A DNA stretch of 40,785 nucleotides from Actinomycetes bacterium (lineage in GTDB: Bacteria; Actinomycetota; Acidimicrobiia; Acidimicrobiales; Bog-793): the NCBI GenBank assembly GCA_021818615.1, contig JAKATT010000177.1, forward strand, positions 1 through 40,785, in the 5' to 3' direction. Every line of letters begins with the position of its first letter. Position 1 is the stretch's first letter. Both the position numbers and the translations under genes were made by a program. A model generated the notes under the pieces. It did not search any database. It was given only the letters and a program-made list of their open reading frames with translations, and was not told where the DNA came from. Shown piece by piece: positions 34,126-40,440 of this stretch.

Positions 34126-34614
34126 CTACCGTCTGGGAACCCTACAGGCCGCATAACCACGTGTCCGGCTGGCGGGGGGAAGGCTACTCCGGGTGCCGCT
34201 CCGTACCCTGGTGAGCAGGACGACGAGGTCGGGATCGTTCCCAGCGCCGACAATCAGCTCAAGCGTCGGTCGGAGGCGATTGAGGTCTTGCAATGTCGGT
34301 TGGACTGGGAGGAGCACGGTCTGGCAAAACTGCACAGCAGCCCGGACGATGACCGTGTCGCCCGGTGGTGTGTCGATCACGACATGTGCGAAGCCCGTCG
34401 TCTCACGAGGCAGCCGAGAGCCGAGCGTACGTACGCCAAGGGCAATCGTCGTGAAGGGAAGGTCGGGTGCGAGTGCCGCCCAGCTTGCCGCTGAGCCCTG
34501 CGGATCAGCGTCCACGAGAAGGGTGCCATCCAGACGTCCCAGGTTCGCCGCGAGGTGTACGGACGTGATGGTCTTTCCGACGCCACCTTTCAAATTCACA
34601 ACTGCGATGTTCAC
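34126..34614 (-). pseudogene. parA: ParA-family ATPase, C-terminus cut off by IS3
   Basis: The real gene part (34187-34614) starts GTG and reads NIAVVNLKGGVGKTITSVHLAANL with the deviant Walker A KGGVGKT. It continues with LLVDADPQGSAASWAAL and HVVIDTPPGDTVIVRAAVQF, a small plasmid-type partition ATPase. After LLTRVRSGTRS it runs into the IS3 inverted repeat and stops at 34126 with foreign residues. About 60 C-terminal residues are missing, so partition function is doubtful. No parB is visible; if it lay downstream it was lost with the same deletion. Confidence 0.85.
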
Positions 34615-34784
34615 TGCTGATCGCCGTTTTCACGGCGCCCCTTAGTTCCTTACATACGACCCTAAGTGATCGCTTCTACGGAATGGATGGTACGAAATAC
34701 GCACGGTAGTTGTATATAGATTTAGAATTTTCGTTGGTGTGAGCAGTGCCTTGAGGCATCTTCGGTCGCGTAGCTCGATCACTG
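34615..34784. promoter_or_regulatory. AT-rich intergenic region upstream of parA
   Basis: This is one of the most AT-rich stretches of the window (TTGTATATAGATTTAGAATTTT near 34706-34730). It carries a small hairpin CGCCGT-TTTC-ACGGCG at 34622-34637 just before the parA GTG. It probably holds the parA promoter, and the end of the RES transcript reads into it. No gene is seen. Confidence 0.4.
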
Positions 34785-35333
34785 TCACCAGTCGAAAGGC
34801 CCGTACCACTCCTCGAAGGACTGGGTCTGCTTCGCCTGCAGCTCGACCTCATGCCGATCAAACCAGGCCAACTCCTCGCCGTCGGACGGTGCGTGCGCTG
34901 CAGCCGACCGGCATGCAATGCCTGGATGCGCGTCGTCCCAGGCTCGCTGCCCGACGGGTTGGCATACATCCCAGGGAACGACGTTGCCCATTCCATCGGC
35001 GGGGTACGTCGGCGGGAGGCCGTTGAGCACGATCGCATCGCGCGTCACGACGTCGAGGTAGCGACCATCGGGAACGTCGAGCGAGATGAGGACAGGTAGC
35101 TCTGAACGTTCCAGGTCCTCGGCAGCAAAGGGCTGTCCGCGCAGCTTCTCAGTGAGGAAGTGCCGGGCATTGGCCCGAGCCGTCCCAAGATCGGCGTTCA
35201 GGTAGGTGACTGGAAAGCTCCCAGCCGCATTCCAGCGTGCGCCAAAGCGCATCGAGTACGACCCGTCGAGGGGGTCCTCCCATGCTGGATCGGCGACGCG
35301 GTAGTACTCACCGTCACGATCGATGACCTCCAT
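34785..35333 (-). CDS. RES-domain toxin
   Basis: The protein has 182 residues. The RES fold is seen in YYRVADPAWEDPLDGSYSMRFGARWNAAGSFPVTYLNADLGTARAN, with Arg-Tyr/Glu-Ser type conserved residues. RES toxins break down NAD+ and halt growth until bound by their Xre-type antitoxin. The ATG overlaps the antitoxin stop as TAATG, so expression is coupled. The C-terminal part (PSDGEELAWFDRHEVELQ) is less conserved. As the third toxin-antitoxin pair in the island, its likely role is maintenance or defence. Confidence 0.82.
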   Translation of the reverse strand: MEVIDRDGEYYRVADPAWEDPLDGSYSMRFGARWNAAGSFPVTYLNADLGTARANARHFLTEKLRGQPFAAEDLERSELPVLISLDVPDGRYLDVVTRDAIVLNGLPPTYPADGMGNVVPWDVCQPVGQRAWDDAHPGIACRSAAAHAPSDGEELAWFDRHEVELQAKQTQSFEEWYGPFDW

Positions 35334-36187
35334 TACGCAGTGCCCGACCAGTCAAAGGCTTGCTCAGTCAGCGTGCGCAGCTCGCCATCACGGTCAGTGC
35401 GCACCATGTCGAGCATCGTGAGGCCGCCGTACACATCGGCCCGTCTCCGTGCGACAAGCGGGAGGCGGCCTGGGCTGAGCTTGCGCTCCAACAACTCGCC
35501 GACCGAGAGAAGGTTGGCGAGCTTCTCTCGCCGAGCCGCGGGGACGTCGCCGTTCTGCTCCCACTGTTCGACTGCCTGACGCTTCACGCCGAACAGCTCA
35601 GCAATCTCGCCCGTGTTCAGATCGAACAGTTCTCTTACTCGCGCGAGCGGTGGCTGCATCGAGCGGAGCGCAAGGTCCACGAGCCGACGGTAGCGGGCCA
35701 CGTCGCTCCCCTCTGGCAGATCGGGCCAGCCGGAGGACACATCGATGCGCAGCTGCGAACACCCTGGCAGGAGCAGGCGGATGGCGTCGATCGCCACGAC
35801 GCCGAAGCCGACGTCTCGTCCGAAGCGCGAGATCAGAGGCGAGAAGGGCACATCGCTGATGAGGTGATTGAGGTAGCGAATCGGCTCGACACTCAAGACG
35901 TGAGCCGCCGTCAGGATGCCGAAATGGTCGTCGGTCTTGCGAACGAGGTCAGGAAGCTCGTCCGAGGCAGACTCAAGCACGTCACCAATGAGCCCGTGCC
36001 AGCGATTCACGAGGACGACGATCGATGGCCACTCGCCCCGAAGAGCATGCGGCATCGCTTCCCGGAACGCATCGAACTGGTCGGAGACGTCCTCCAGGAG
36101 CTTGGCGCACTCGTCAGCGCTCTCGGCACGGAGCGCTCTGGCGAGAGTGTCGCTCACCCCATAGCCGCTGGTCCGGTACCTGATCAT
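35333..36187 (-). CDS. Xre-type antitoxin of the RES pair, long form
   Basis: The protein has 284 residues. An N-terminal helical region of about 190 residues precedes a helix-turn-helix, FDLNTGEIAELFGVKRQAVEQWEQNGDVPAARREKLANLL. The C-terminal segment ends LPLVARRRADVYGGLTMLDMVRTDRDGELRTL, where RES antitoxins block the toxin. The long N-terminal part is unusual for this family, in which about 130-160 residues is common; it may sense or bind something else. A -10 box lies 6 bp before the ATG, giving a leaderless transcript. Confidence 0.75.
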   Translation of the reverse strand: MIRYRTSGYGVSDTLARALRAESADECAKLLEDVSDQFDAFREAMPHALRGEWPSIVVLVNRWHGLIGDVLESASDELPDLVRKTDDHFGILTAAHVLSVEPIRYLNHLISDVPFSPLISRFGRDVGFGVVAIDAIRLLLPGCSQLRIDVSSGWPDLPEGSDVARYRRLVDLALRSMQPPLARVRELFDLNTGEIAELFGVKRQAVEQWEQNGDVPAARREKLANLLSVGELLERKLSPGRLPLVARRRADVYGGLTMLDMVRTDRDGELRTLTEQAFDWSGTA

Positions 36188-36193
36188 GACCTC

Positions 36194-36222
36194 AGTATAC
36201 GCCGATGCAAGGAGAACGCAAG
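36194..36222 (-). promoter_or_regulatory. promoter of the Xre/RES toxin-antitoxin operon
   Basis: On the minus strand a perfect TATACT (36199-36194) sits 6 bp before the antitoxin ATG, with a -35-like CTTGCG (36222-36217) and a 17-bp spacer. The mRNA would begin at or next to the start codon. Confidence 0.5.
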
Positions 36223-36332
36223 CGCTGTGGCAAGCAATGAGGCAAGCAGATAACTCAGCGGAGCTGGGGCACCCGCCGACCTCGCTTGCCCCAGATCAGT
36301 GAAGGTGGCGATGCTTCCGAGCTACGTGCTGA

Positions 36333-36700
36333 AGGTGAAGCCCGCCTGCCCGTTGGCGCCCGTGGTGGCTGGACGTCGAGACTGCCAACACCTTGCAGTC
36401 CGACACGACGATGAACGTCGCCGACCTCCAAGGCATGATCGCTGGGCTGCAGGACGCAGGTGTGCCGAAAACGAGGGCAGCTGGCCGAGGCGTACTCGAC
36501 CTCTTCACAGCGGGACAGCATCACGGGGCGGGACGACGTCATCGGCAGCAGGATCGCTATATGGATTCCCGAACTGGATTCCCGGCGCGACGACCCTGGC
36601 TCAGGCCCAGTCGAACTGCAGCCTGACCTCCTTTACGAGTGCCGCAAGCATCTCGGTCACGCAGTGGACCGGGAGCCCGGACAACGACTACGCCTGCTGA
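36333..36700 (+). pseudogene. glycoside-hydrolase-like (DUF1906-type) secreted protein, decayed
   Basis: Three consecutive pieces of one protein lie in three different frames: WWLDVETANTLQSDTTMNV with ADLQGMIAGLQDAGV, then AYSTSSQRDSITG, then LYGFPNWIPGATTLAQAQSNC and the end SISVTQWTGSPDNDYAC. In order they match the C-terminal half of actinobacterial DUF1906/glycoside-hydrolase-like domains. At least two frameshifts and the loss of the N-terminal half make it a pseudogene. The ORF track shows only out-of-context frames here. Confidence 0.65.
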
Positions 36701-36725
36701 GGCTCGCGCCACCGCCTGACGTCGC

Positions 36726-37094
36726 TCAACCGCGCGGGTCGTTAGAGCTGGAGCCGTTGATCATCTTCTCCAGCGCTGCCTTCGGAACGAGGATGCGGCG
36801 CCCGATGCGGATGCACGGTATGTCGCCGTTGGCGACGGCCTCGTAGGCAAAGGCACGGGAGATGCCAAGCGCCTTTGCGGCCTCCTCGACCGTGAGGGTG
36901 AGCCGCTGGACGGGGCGATCGGAGTCAGCCTCTCCGGCCCTGCGCCGCTCGATGTGGAAGTCGAGCCACTCGGCGACCTTCATCGCCTCGTTGAGCGCAT
37001 CCTGGTTCTCGTCCCACCAATGGGGCTGGATGAACGAGATGAGACCGAACGTCTCCTCGAAGGGAAGCTCTGGAATCTCCTCGTCGCCGGGCAC
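36726..37094 (-). CDS. excisionase-like helix-turn-helix protein
   Basis: The protein has 122 residues. The C-terminal half is a MerR/Xis-like winged helix: LTVEEAAKALGISRAFAYEAVANGDIPCIRIGRRILVPKAALEKMI. The N-terminal 55 residues are acidic with aromatic residues (FEETFGLISFIQPHWWDENQD). It starts at a GTG and lies 41 bp from the end of int in the same orientation (int first), the usual place for an excisionase or small regulator in actinobacterial integrative elements. Confidence 0.75.
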   Translation of the reverse strand: MPGDEEIPELPFEETFGLISFIQPHWWDENQDALNEAMKVAEWLDFHIERRRAGEADSDRPVQRLTLTVEEAAKALGISRAFAYEAVANGDIPCIRIGRRILVPKAALEKMINGSSSNDPRG

Positions 37095-37135
37095 GGAACC
37101 AGTGTGGCAGCCGGTCTCTTCGGATGGCGAACAGC

Positions 37136-38365
37136 TCAGGATGCCGTTCGGCTCTCTTTGGCGTCCTGCGGGCCTCGGAGCTTCGCCACGGTGGCCTTCT
37201 TCCGTGACCCGGGCTTCGGAGCGCCCTTCACGATGAGCTTGGAGAGTGCTGCAGCGATCGCTGCATCCCGGTCCTTGGTGGCGTGCTGGTAGATGAGCGC
37301 TGCTCGGGGAGAGGCATGCCCCATCCTGGACATCAGCTCCTTGGTGCTGGCTCCAGTCGCTGCTGCAAGCGTGTTTCCGGTATGGCGCAAATCGTGAAAA
37401 TGGAAGCCTGGCAAGCCTGCTTCCTCGGCTGCCCTGTTCCAGTTCCGGTAGAAGGTCTTGCGGTGGAGCGGTTGCTGCTGCGTTCCGCAGAACACGAGGC
37501 CGTCCGGTCCTGGCCCGGAGAAGGACGCTAGGTGTTGCTCAAGCTCGGGGACCAGCACGTCAGGGATCGTCACGGTCCTGCGACCGGCATCGGTCTTCGG
37601 GGGACCGAGCACGAGCTGCCCGCTCGACAGCTCCTGGTACTGCTCGACCACCTGCACGGTCTTGTGGAGCACGTCCACCCGGTCACGCCGGAGCGCTCGC
37701 AGCTCACCGAACCGGAGCCCAGTGAAGGTGGCGAAGAGGACCATCAAGCGAAGCGACGGTCCGATGGCGTCTGCGATGGCGTACACCTGCTCGATGGTCG
37801 CGACGGGCCGCTCCGCTGGCCGATCCGTCGAAGCGCCTCGCAAGAGGCAGGGGTTCTTCGGGATCATCTCGTCCTCGACTGCCGTGGCAAGGATGGCGTG
37901 CAGGAGTCGGTAGCACTTGGCAACGGTGGGTGCGCCGGGCTTCTCGGCAGCAAGCAGATCGGCATGCCACTGCCGGACCATGCTCGGACTGATCTTCGAG
38001 AGGTCCTTGTCGCCGAGCGTCGGCTTGATGTGGAGTCGGAGGTTCGTCTCGTACTGCTCCTGGCTGCGAGGGCGAAGGGTTGGTCGCTTCTGTTCGAGCC
38101 ACTTGTCGGCATACTGCCGGAGCGGGATGCGCCCCTGTTCCGGTGGCAGCCACGTCCCCCGTTCGATGTCAGCCCGCGTCGCGGCCAGGAACGCCTCAGC
38201 GTCTCGCTTCGTGCGATAGGTGGCGGGAGCTGCCCGCCAGACACCGTCGGCCCGGTAGCGGGCCTGCCAGCGCCCCGACGGCAGTTTCCGCGTGCTGCCC
38301 CATGAGCTGCGGGAACGGGTCACGGCCACGGGCTCCAGGATACCGCTGTGGCACATATGTGGCAC
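37136..38365 (-). CDS. int: tyrosine integrase of the island
   Basis: The protein has 409 residues. The arm-binding N-terminus (WGSTRKLPSGRWQARYRADGVWRAAPATYRTKRDAEAFLA) is followed by a core-binding domain (LRQYADKWLEQKRPTLRPRSQEQYETNLRLHI). The catalytic domain has Arg in FTGLRFGELRALR, Lys in GPPKTDAGRRTV, HDLRHTGNTLAAATG, GHASPRAALIYQHA and the final tyrosine. All catalytic residues are present, so it should be active. It lies next to the intact tRNA-Gly. The annotated start lies inside the 18-bp subterminal repeat. Confidence 0.92.
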   Translation of the reverse strand: MPHMCHSGILEPVAVTRSRSSWGSTRKLPSGRWQARYRADGVWRAAPATYRTKRDAEAFLAATRADIERGTWLPPEQGRIPLRQYADKWLEQKRPTLRPRSQEQYETNLRLHIKPTLGDKDLSKISPSMVRQWHADLLAAEKPGAPTVAKCYRLLHAILATAVEDEMIPKNPCLLRGASTDRPAERPVATIEQVYAIADAIGPSLRLMVLFATFTGLRFGELRALRRDRVDVLHKTVQVVEQYQELSSGQLVLGPPKTDAGRRTVTIPDVLVPELEQHLASFSGPGPDGLVFCGTQQQPLHRKTFYRNWNRAAEEAGLPGFHFHDLRHTGNTLAAATGASTKELMSRMGHASPRAALIYQHATKDRDAAIAAALSKLIVKGAPKPGSRKKATVAKLRGPQDAKESRTAS

Positions 38366-38366
38366 G
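38349..38366. repeat. 18-bp subterminal repeat, right copy, over the int start
   Basis: This is an identical copy of 503-520 (TGGCACATATGTGGCACG). It spans the start codon of int, so binding of Int or Xis here could also repress int translation or transcription. Confidence 0.55.
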
Positions 38367-38383
38367 GAGCCTCTGAGACAACA

Positions 38384-38411
38384 AAAGAGGGACCCTTTCG
38401 AGTCCCTCTTT
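38384..38411 (-). terminator. Rho-independent terminator downstream of tRNA-Gly
   Basis: On the minus strand AAAGAGGGAC pairs with GTCCCTCTTT around an 8-nt loop, followed by TGTTGTCT. It lies directly after the tRNA and before int, and lies inside the island, so the element supplies a terminator for the tRNA that it rebuilt. Confidence 0.7.
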
Positions 38412-38436
38412 GAGGCTGTGACCTGGTCTTTCTTTG

Positions 38437-38479
38437 GAGCGGACGACGGGATTCGAACCCGCGACCCTCACCTTGGCAA
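38437..38479 (-). repeat. attR: att core within the tRNA-Gly gene
   Basis: These 43 bases are identical to 353-395. They form the 3' half of the functional tRNA-Gly plus two bases beyond it. Integration here preserves the tRNA because the element brings its own copy of the 3' half. Confidence 0.88.
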
Positions 38480-38510
38480 GGTGATGCTCTACCAACTGAG
38501 CCACGTCCGC
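38439..38510 (-). tRNA. tRNA-Gly (anticodon GCC)
   Basis: The minus strand folds as a complete 72-nt cloverleaf. It has a 7-bp acceptor stem GCGGACG/CGTCCGC, D stem GCTC/GAGC, anticodon stem TCACC/GGTGA with loop TTGCCAA (anticodon GCC), a 5-nt variable loop, and T stem GCGGG/CCCGT with loop TTCGAAT. CCA is not encoded. It is the attachment target of the island. Confidence 0.96.
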
Positions 38511-38636
38511 GTGGTACTCGTGTCATCGTAGCAACCACTCTGACGTCTGGACACGATGCAGGAGAGACGGGTTTCGCCGGGAAGTTGCCCGCATGGACTG
38601 TCAGGTCCTCGTGCCGCAGTTCAGGACGAACCCCAC

Positions 38637-39000
38637 GTGAACGATGCCGTTCGCAACAAGGCCATTGCGGCCCGAGCAGCCCAGTCGTCGCGGGACCTGC
38701 CAAGCATCGTGGCCGAGTTCGAGCACAAGGGGGCGATCGCCGTGGGCCGACCCTACGTGGACTCGACCGAAGCTCTTGTCGCCAAGGCGACCTGTGAGAA
38801 CGGCACGCCTACCCTGCTGAAGGTACATGTCGATCGACCGGGACGCTACGCCCGGGGCGAGATCACGTTGTTGCGCCTCACCGACGGCGAAGGTTGCATT
38901 CGAGTGTTGTGAAGCGACCTCGCTCCCGGCTCCTCTTCGAACGGCTCGGCCCATCGCTGCCCGCCGAGGCGAGGCGACGAGGTCGGTCCGATCGAATACT
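38637..39000 (+). pseudogene. aminoglycoside/hydroxyurea phosphotransferase (APH(6)-like) remnant
   Basis: From a GTG at 38637 the frame reads DLPSIVAEFEHKGAIAVGRPY, then ALVAKATCENGTPTLLKVHVD and LRLTDGEGCIRVL before a stop at 38912. The next expected segment of the family, RSRLLFERLGPSLP, follows immediately in another frame. Order and content match the N-terminal third of APH(6)-type kinases, including the lysine of the nucleotide site (LLKV). The catalytic C-terminal lobe is absent, so the gene is dead. Confidence 0.6.
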
Positions 39001-39071
39001 CTGTCAATGGCCAAAATTCCTCCGGCGGGTTCTATCCGTCGTCGCAACACTCGAGGTGTTCGGGGGTTGCG

Positions 39072-39353
39072 ATGGTAGGACGCGGAAGACGCGGTGTGGA
39101 GCCCCGGGTGGAGAAGCGCCACGAGTTCGCTCGGCTCATCAGAGCCGGCGTCTCGATCTCCGAAGCCTCTCGAAAGGTCGGCATCAACCGCAAGACGGGA
39201 ATGCGCTGGCGTCACGGGCGGACCATCACCACTCCTCGCGGCATCGTGCACCATTATCCGAGCGTGCTCGGCGGCTCGAGCGAGGTGATGGAACACGGGG
39301 CGCTCGGCGACTACGAGATAGTCAAGATCTGGATCCAATGCACGCCCTGTTAG
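39072..39353 (+). pseudogene. IS30-family transposase N-terminal fragment
   Basis: The frame starts MVGRGRRGVEPRVEKRHEFARLIRAGVSISEASRKVGINRKTGMRWRHGRTI, the helix-turn-helix region of actinobacterial IS30-type transposases. After HHYPSVLGG it leaves the family, and the DDE domain of about 250 residues is missing. Upstream sequence (CTGTCAATGGCCAAAATTCC near 39000) resembles the left end of such elements. It is therefore an IS30 remnant. Confidence 0.7.
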
Positions 39354-39401
39354 GCGCAGGCGTCACCGCTCAGGCGCTGGTTCACAACGACGGCAAGCCA
39401 A

Positions 39402-40121
39402 TCAGGTGGAGCCAGAGGACTCCGGCCACCGTCGCCCTGCCGGCAGAGGCGCTACGGGTCCTGCCGGAGTCGAACGGCGCCCGACACGGCCTCGACGGCC
39501 CCGAGTAGGCGGCGACCAGCTGAAGCCGAGAAGCTGGGCGGCCACCCGCATCGACAACTCGAAGGCGCGCCATGGCGATACGACCGGGTCCTCGAGTGCT
39601 ATCTGAATGGCGAGCCCGTCGAGCAGCGCCGAGAACCCGACCGCGAAATCGCTTGCGTCGACCGGTTCGAACTCGCCTGCGGCCAGTCCCTCCCGGACGA
39701 TGGAGCGGATCGTCTCGCGCCATTGCTCGTCGAACTGCTCGCGGACTTGGCGCACCTCGGGGTGTCGCAGCGCCGCGGCCCATAGGTCCAGCCAGATCGA
39801 CCAGGTCTCCCCTCCACCATCGTCGAGGCAGCTCATGGCGACAACCTCCTCGAGGCGCATGGCCGCGCTCGGCAGCGCTGCCATGCGCCGTGCGCCCTCG
39901 GCGTACCAGCTGTCCTCGGCGAGGCGGATCGCCTCGGTGAGGAGACGGTCTTTGGTCTTGAAGTAGTAAATGACGAGAGCCGGGCTCACATCGGCACGCT
40001 CGGCGACATCTGCGATGCGAGTATCGGGGAAGCCTCGCTCGACGATCACCTCGAGCGCCGCGGAGAGCATCTGAGCGCGACGAGAGTCCTGTTGCTCGCC
40101 GGTCTCCACCTCGAGAGTCAC
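39402..40121 (-). CDS. TetR/AcrR family transcriptional regulator
   Basis: The protein has 239 residues. The N-terminal TetR domain reads RRAQMLSAALEVIVERGFPDTRIADVAERADVSPALVIYYFKTKDRLLTEAI. The ligand-binding helical domain follows (EEVVAMSCLDDGGGETWSIWLDLWAAAL). The last 40 residues are arginine-rich and may be an extension caused by loss of the original stop. The GTG at 40121 has AGGAGGAG in front. It controls a divergent promoter with a good inverted repeat; the divergent gene is now only a fragment. Confidence 0.85.
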   Translation of the reverse strand: MTLEVETGEQQDSRRAQMLSAALEVIVERGFPDTRIADVAERADVSPALVIYYFKTKDRLLTEAIRLAEDSWYAEGARRMAALPSAAMRLEEVVAMSCLDDGGGETWSIWLDLWAAALRHPEVRQVREQFDEQWRETIRSIVREGLAAGEFEPVDASDFAVGFSALLDGLAIQIALEDPVVSPWRAFELSMRVAAQLLGFSWSPPTRGRRGRVGRRSTPAGPVAPLPAGRRWPESSGST

Positions 40122-40170
40122 TGCTCCTCCTCTTCCTCGACGGCCCTGTAGGAACGCTAGCAGCTGCATA

Positions 40171-40186
40171 GACTGAACAGTCAGTC
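40171..40186. promoter_or_regulatory. TetR operator
   Basis: GACTGA-ACAG-TCAGTC is a perfect inverted repeat with a 4-nt centre, between the tetR gene and the divergent fragment. On the minus strand it overlaps a TTGACT -35 element, so bound TetR should block its own promoter. Confidence 0.7.
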
Positions 40187-40206
40187 AAACGCTGTGACGT
40201 GGAGCC

Positions 40207-40347
40207 ATGGCGTCAACCCAGTTCGATGCCATCGCCGCCGGGGGCGCCTACAGCGAGTTCATCGCAGCGGCCTACATGGCGCCGGGCAGGCCGCGTGCGG
40301 TAGTGCTCGAGAGTCGCCACAAGACCGGTGGCGAGTGGTGCTCGTGA
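40207..40347 (+). pseudogene. FAD-dependent oxidoreductase N-terminal fragment
   Basis: The 46 residues read MASTQFDAIAAGGAYSEFIAAAYMA, then RAVVLESRHKTGGEW, and then a stop. This mirrors the N-terminus of phytoene-dehydrogenase-like flavoproteins (FDAIVVGGGHNGLVAAAYLA...VLVLERRxxxGG), with the dinucleotide-binding glycines partly lost. Too short for the ORF track. It diverges from tetR across the operator, so it is probably the remains of the regulator's target. Confidence 0.6.
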
Positions 40348-40440
40348 GCACCCACTCCGGCGTGCCATCTGGGGTGGGGGCGCTCGACGTGCTCGTCGTG
40401 AGGTACCCATCGCCAGCAGAGGGGGCGTAGCCTCGCTGCG

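Larger units (their letters stand above)
29802..34156 (+). pseudogene. IS3-family transposase OrfB, split by a 3.46-kb insertion
   Basis: The left part (29802-30488) encodes [20 protein letters not shown], the HTH_21-like region, and the first DDE motifs TCGDITYVPTGEGWLYL and FHHDRGSQYLSQDF. It breaks after SVGRVGSC. The right part (33947-34156) continues HDNSPAESFWASLKRELVSRF with the catalytic glutamate and ends GTLQAA. Joining 30488 to 33947 restores a single open frame of 299 codons with the usual IS3 sequence across the joint. In its present state the left part reads on into the insert to a stop at 30692 and lacks the catalytic glutamate. Confidence 0.92.
29441..34186. mobile_element. 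IS3-family insertion sequence interrupted by a Tn554-type element
   Basis: Imperfect 26-bp terminal inverted repeats lie at 29441-29466 and 34161-34186; both contain TCCCCCC and GCCGGACAC. Inside are orfA and orfB of an IS3-family element. Without the nested insertion the IS would be about 1.29 kb, a usual length. No clear target duplication is visible (flanks GTC and CTC), and the two flanking genes are different truncated genes (ORF6N on the left, parA on the right). This copy therefore probably marks a deletion or recombination joint. Confidence 0.85.
396..38436. mobile_element. integrated island of about 38 kb bounded by tRNA-Gly att sites
   Basis: A 43-bp direct repeat of the tRNA-Gly 3' half bounds this segment. 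The integrase and an excisionase-like gene sit next to the intact tRNA, and an 18-bp repeat recurs about 70-110 bp inside each end. Both ends carry accessory genes (three toxin-antitoxin pairs, SSB, ArdC, ParA, JAB protein, restriction-modification remnant). The middle 18 kb carries housekeeping metabolism, which is unusual for an island. The outer limits are well supported. That everything between them arrived in one event is inference; nested insertion, rearrangement or capture of chromosomal DNA are alternatives. No relaxase or conjugation gene was found. Confidence 0.65.

Noticed and set aside
38439-38510. tRNA-Gly as possible pseudogene after integration
   Set aside because: All stems pair and the anticodon is intact, so the island rebuilt a functional tRNA.
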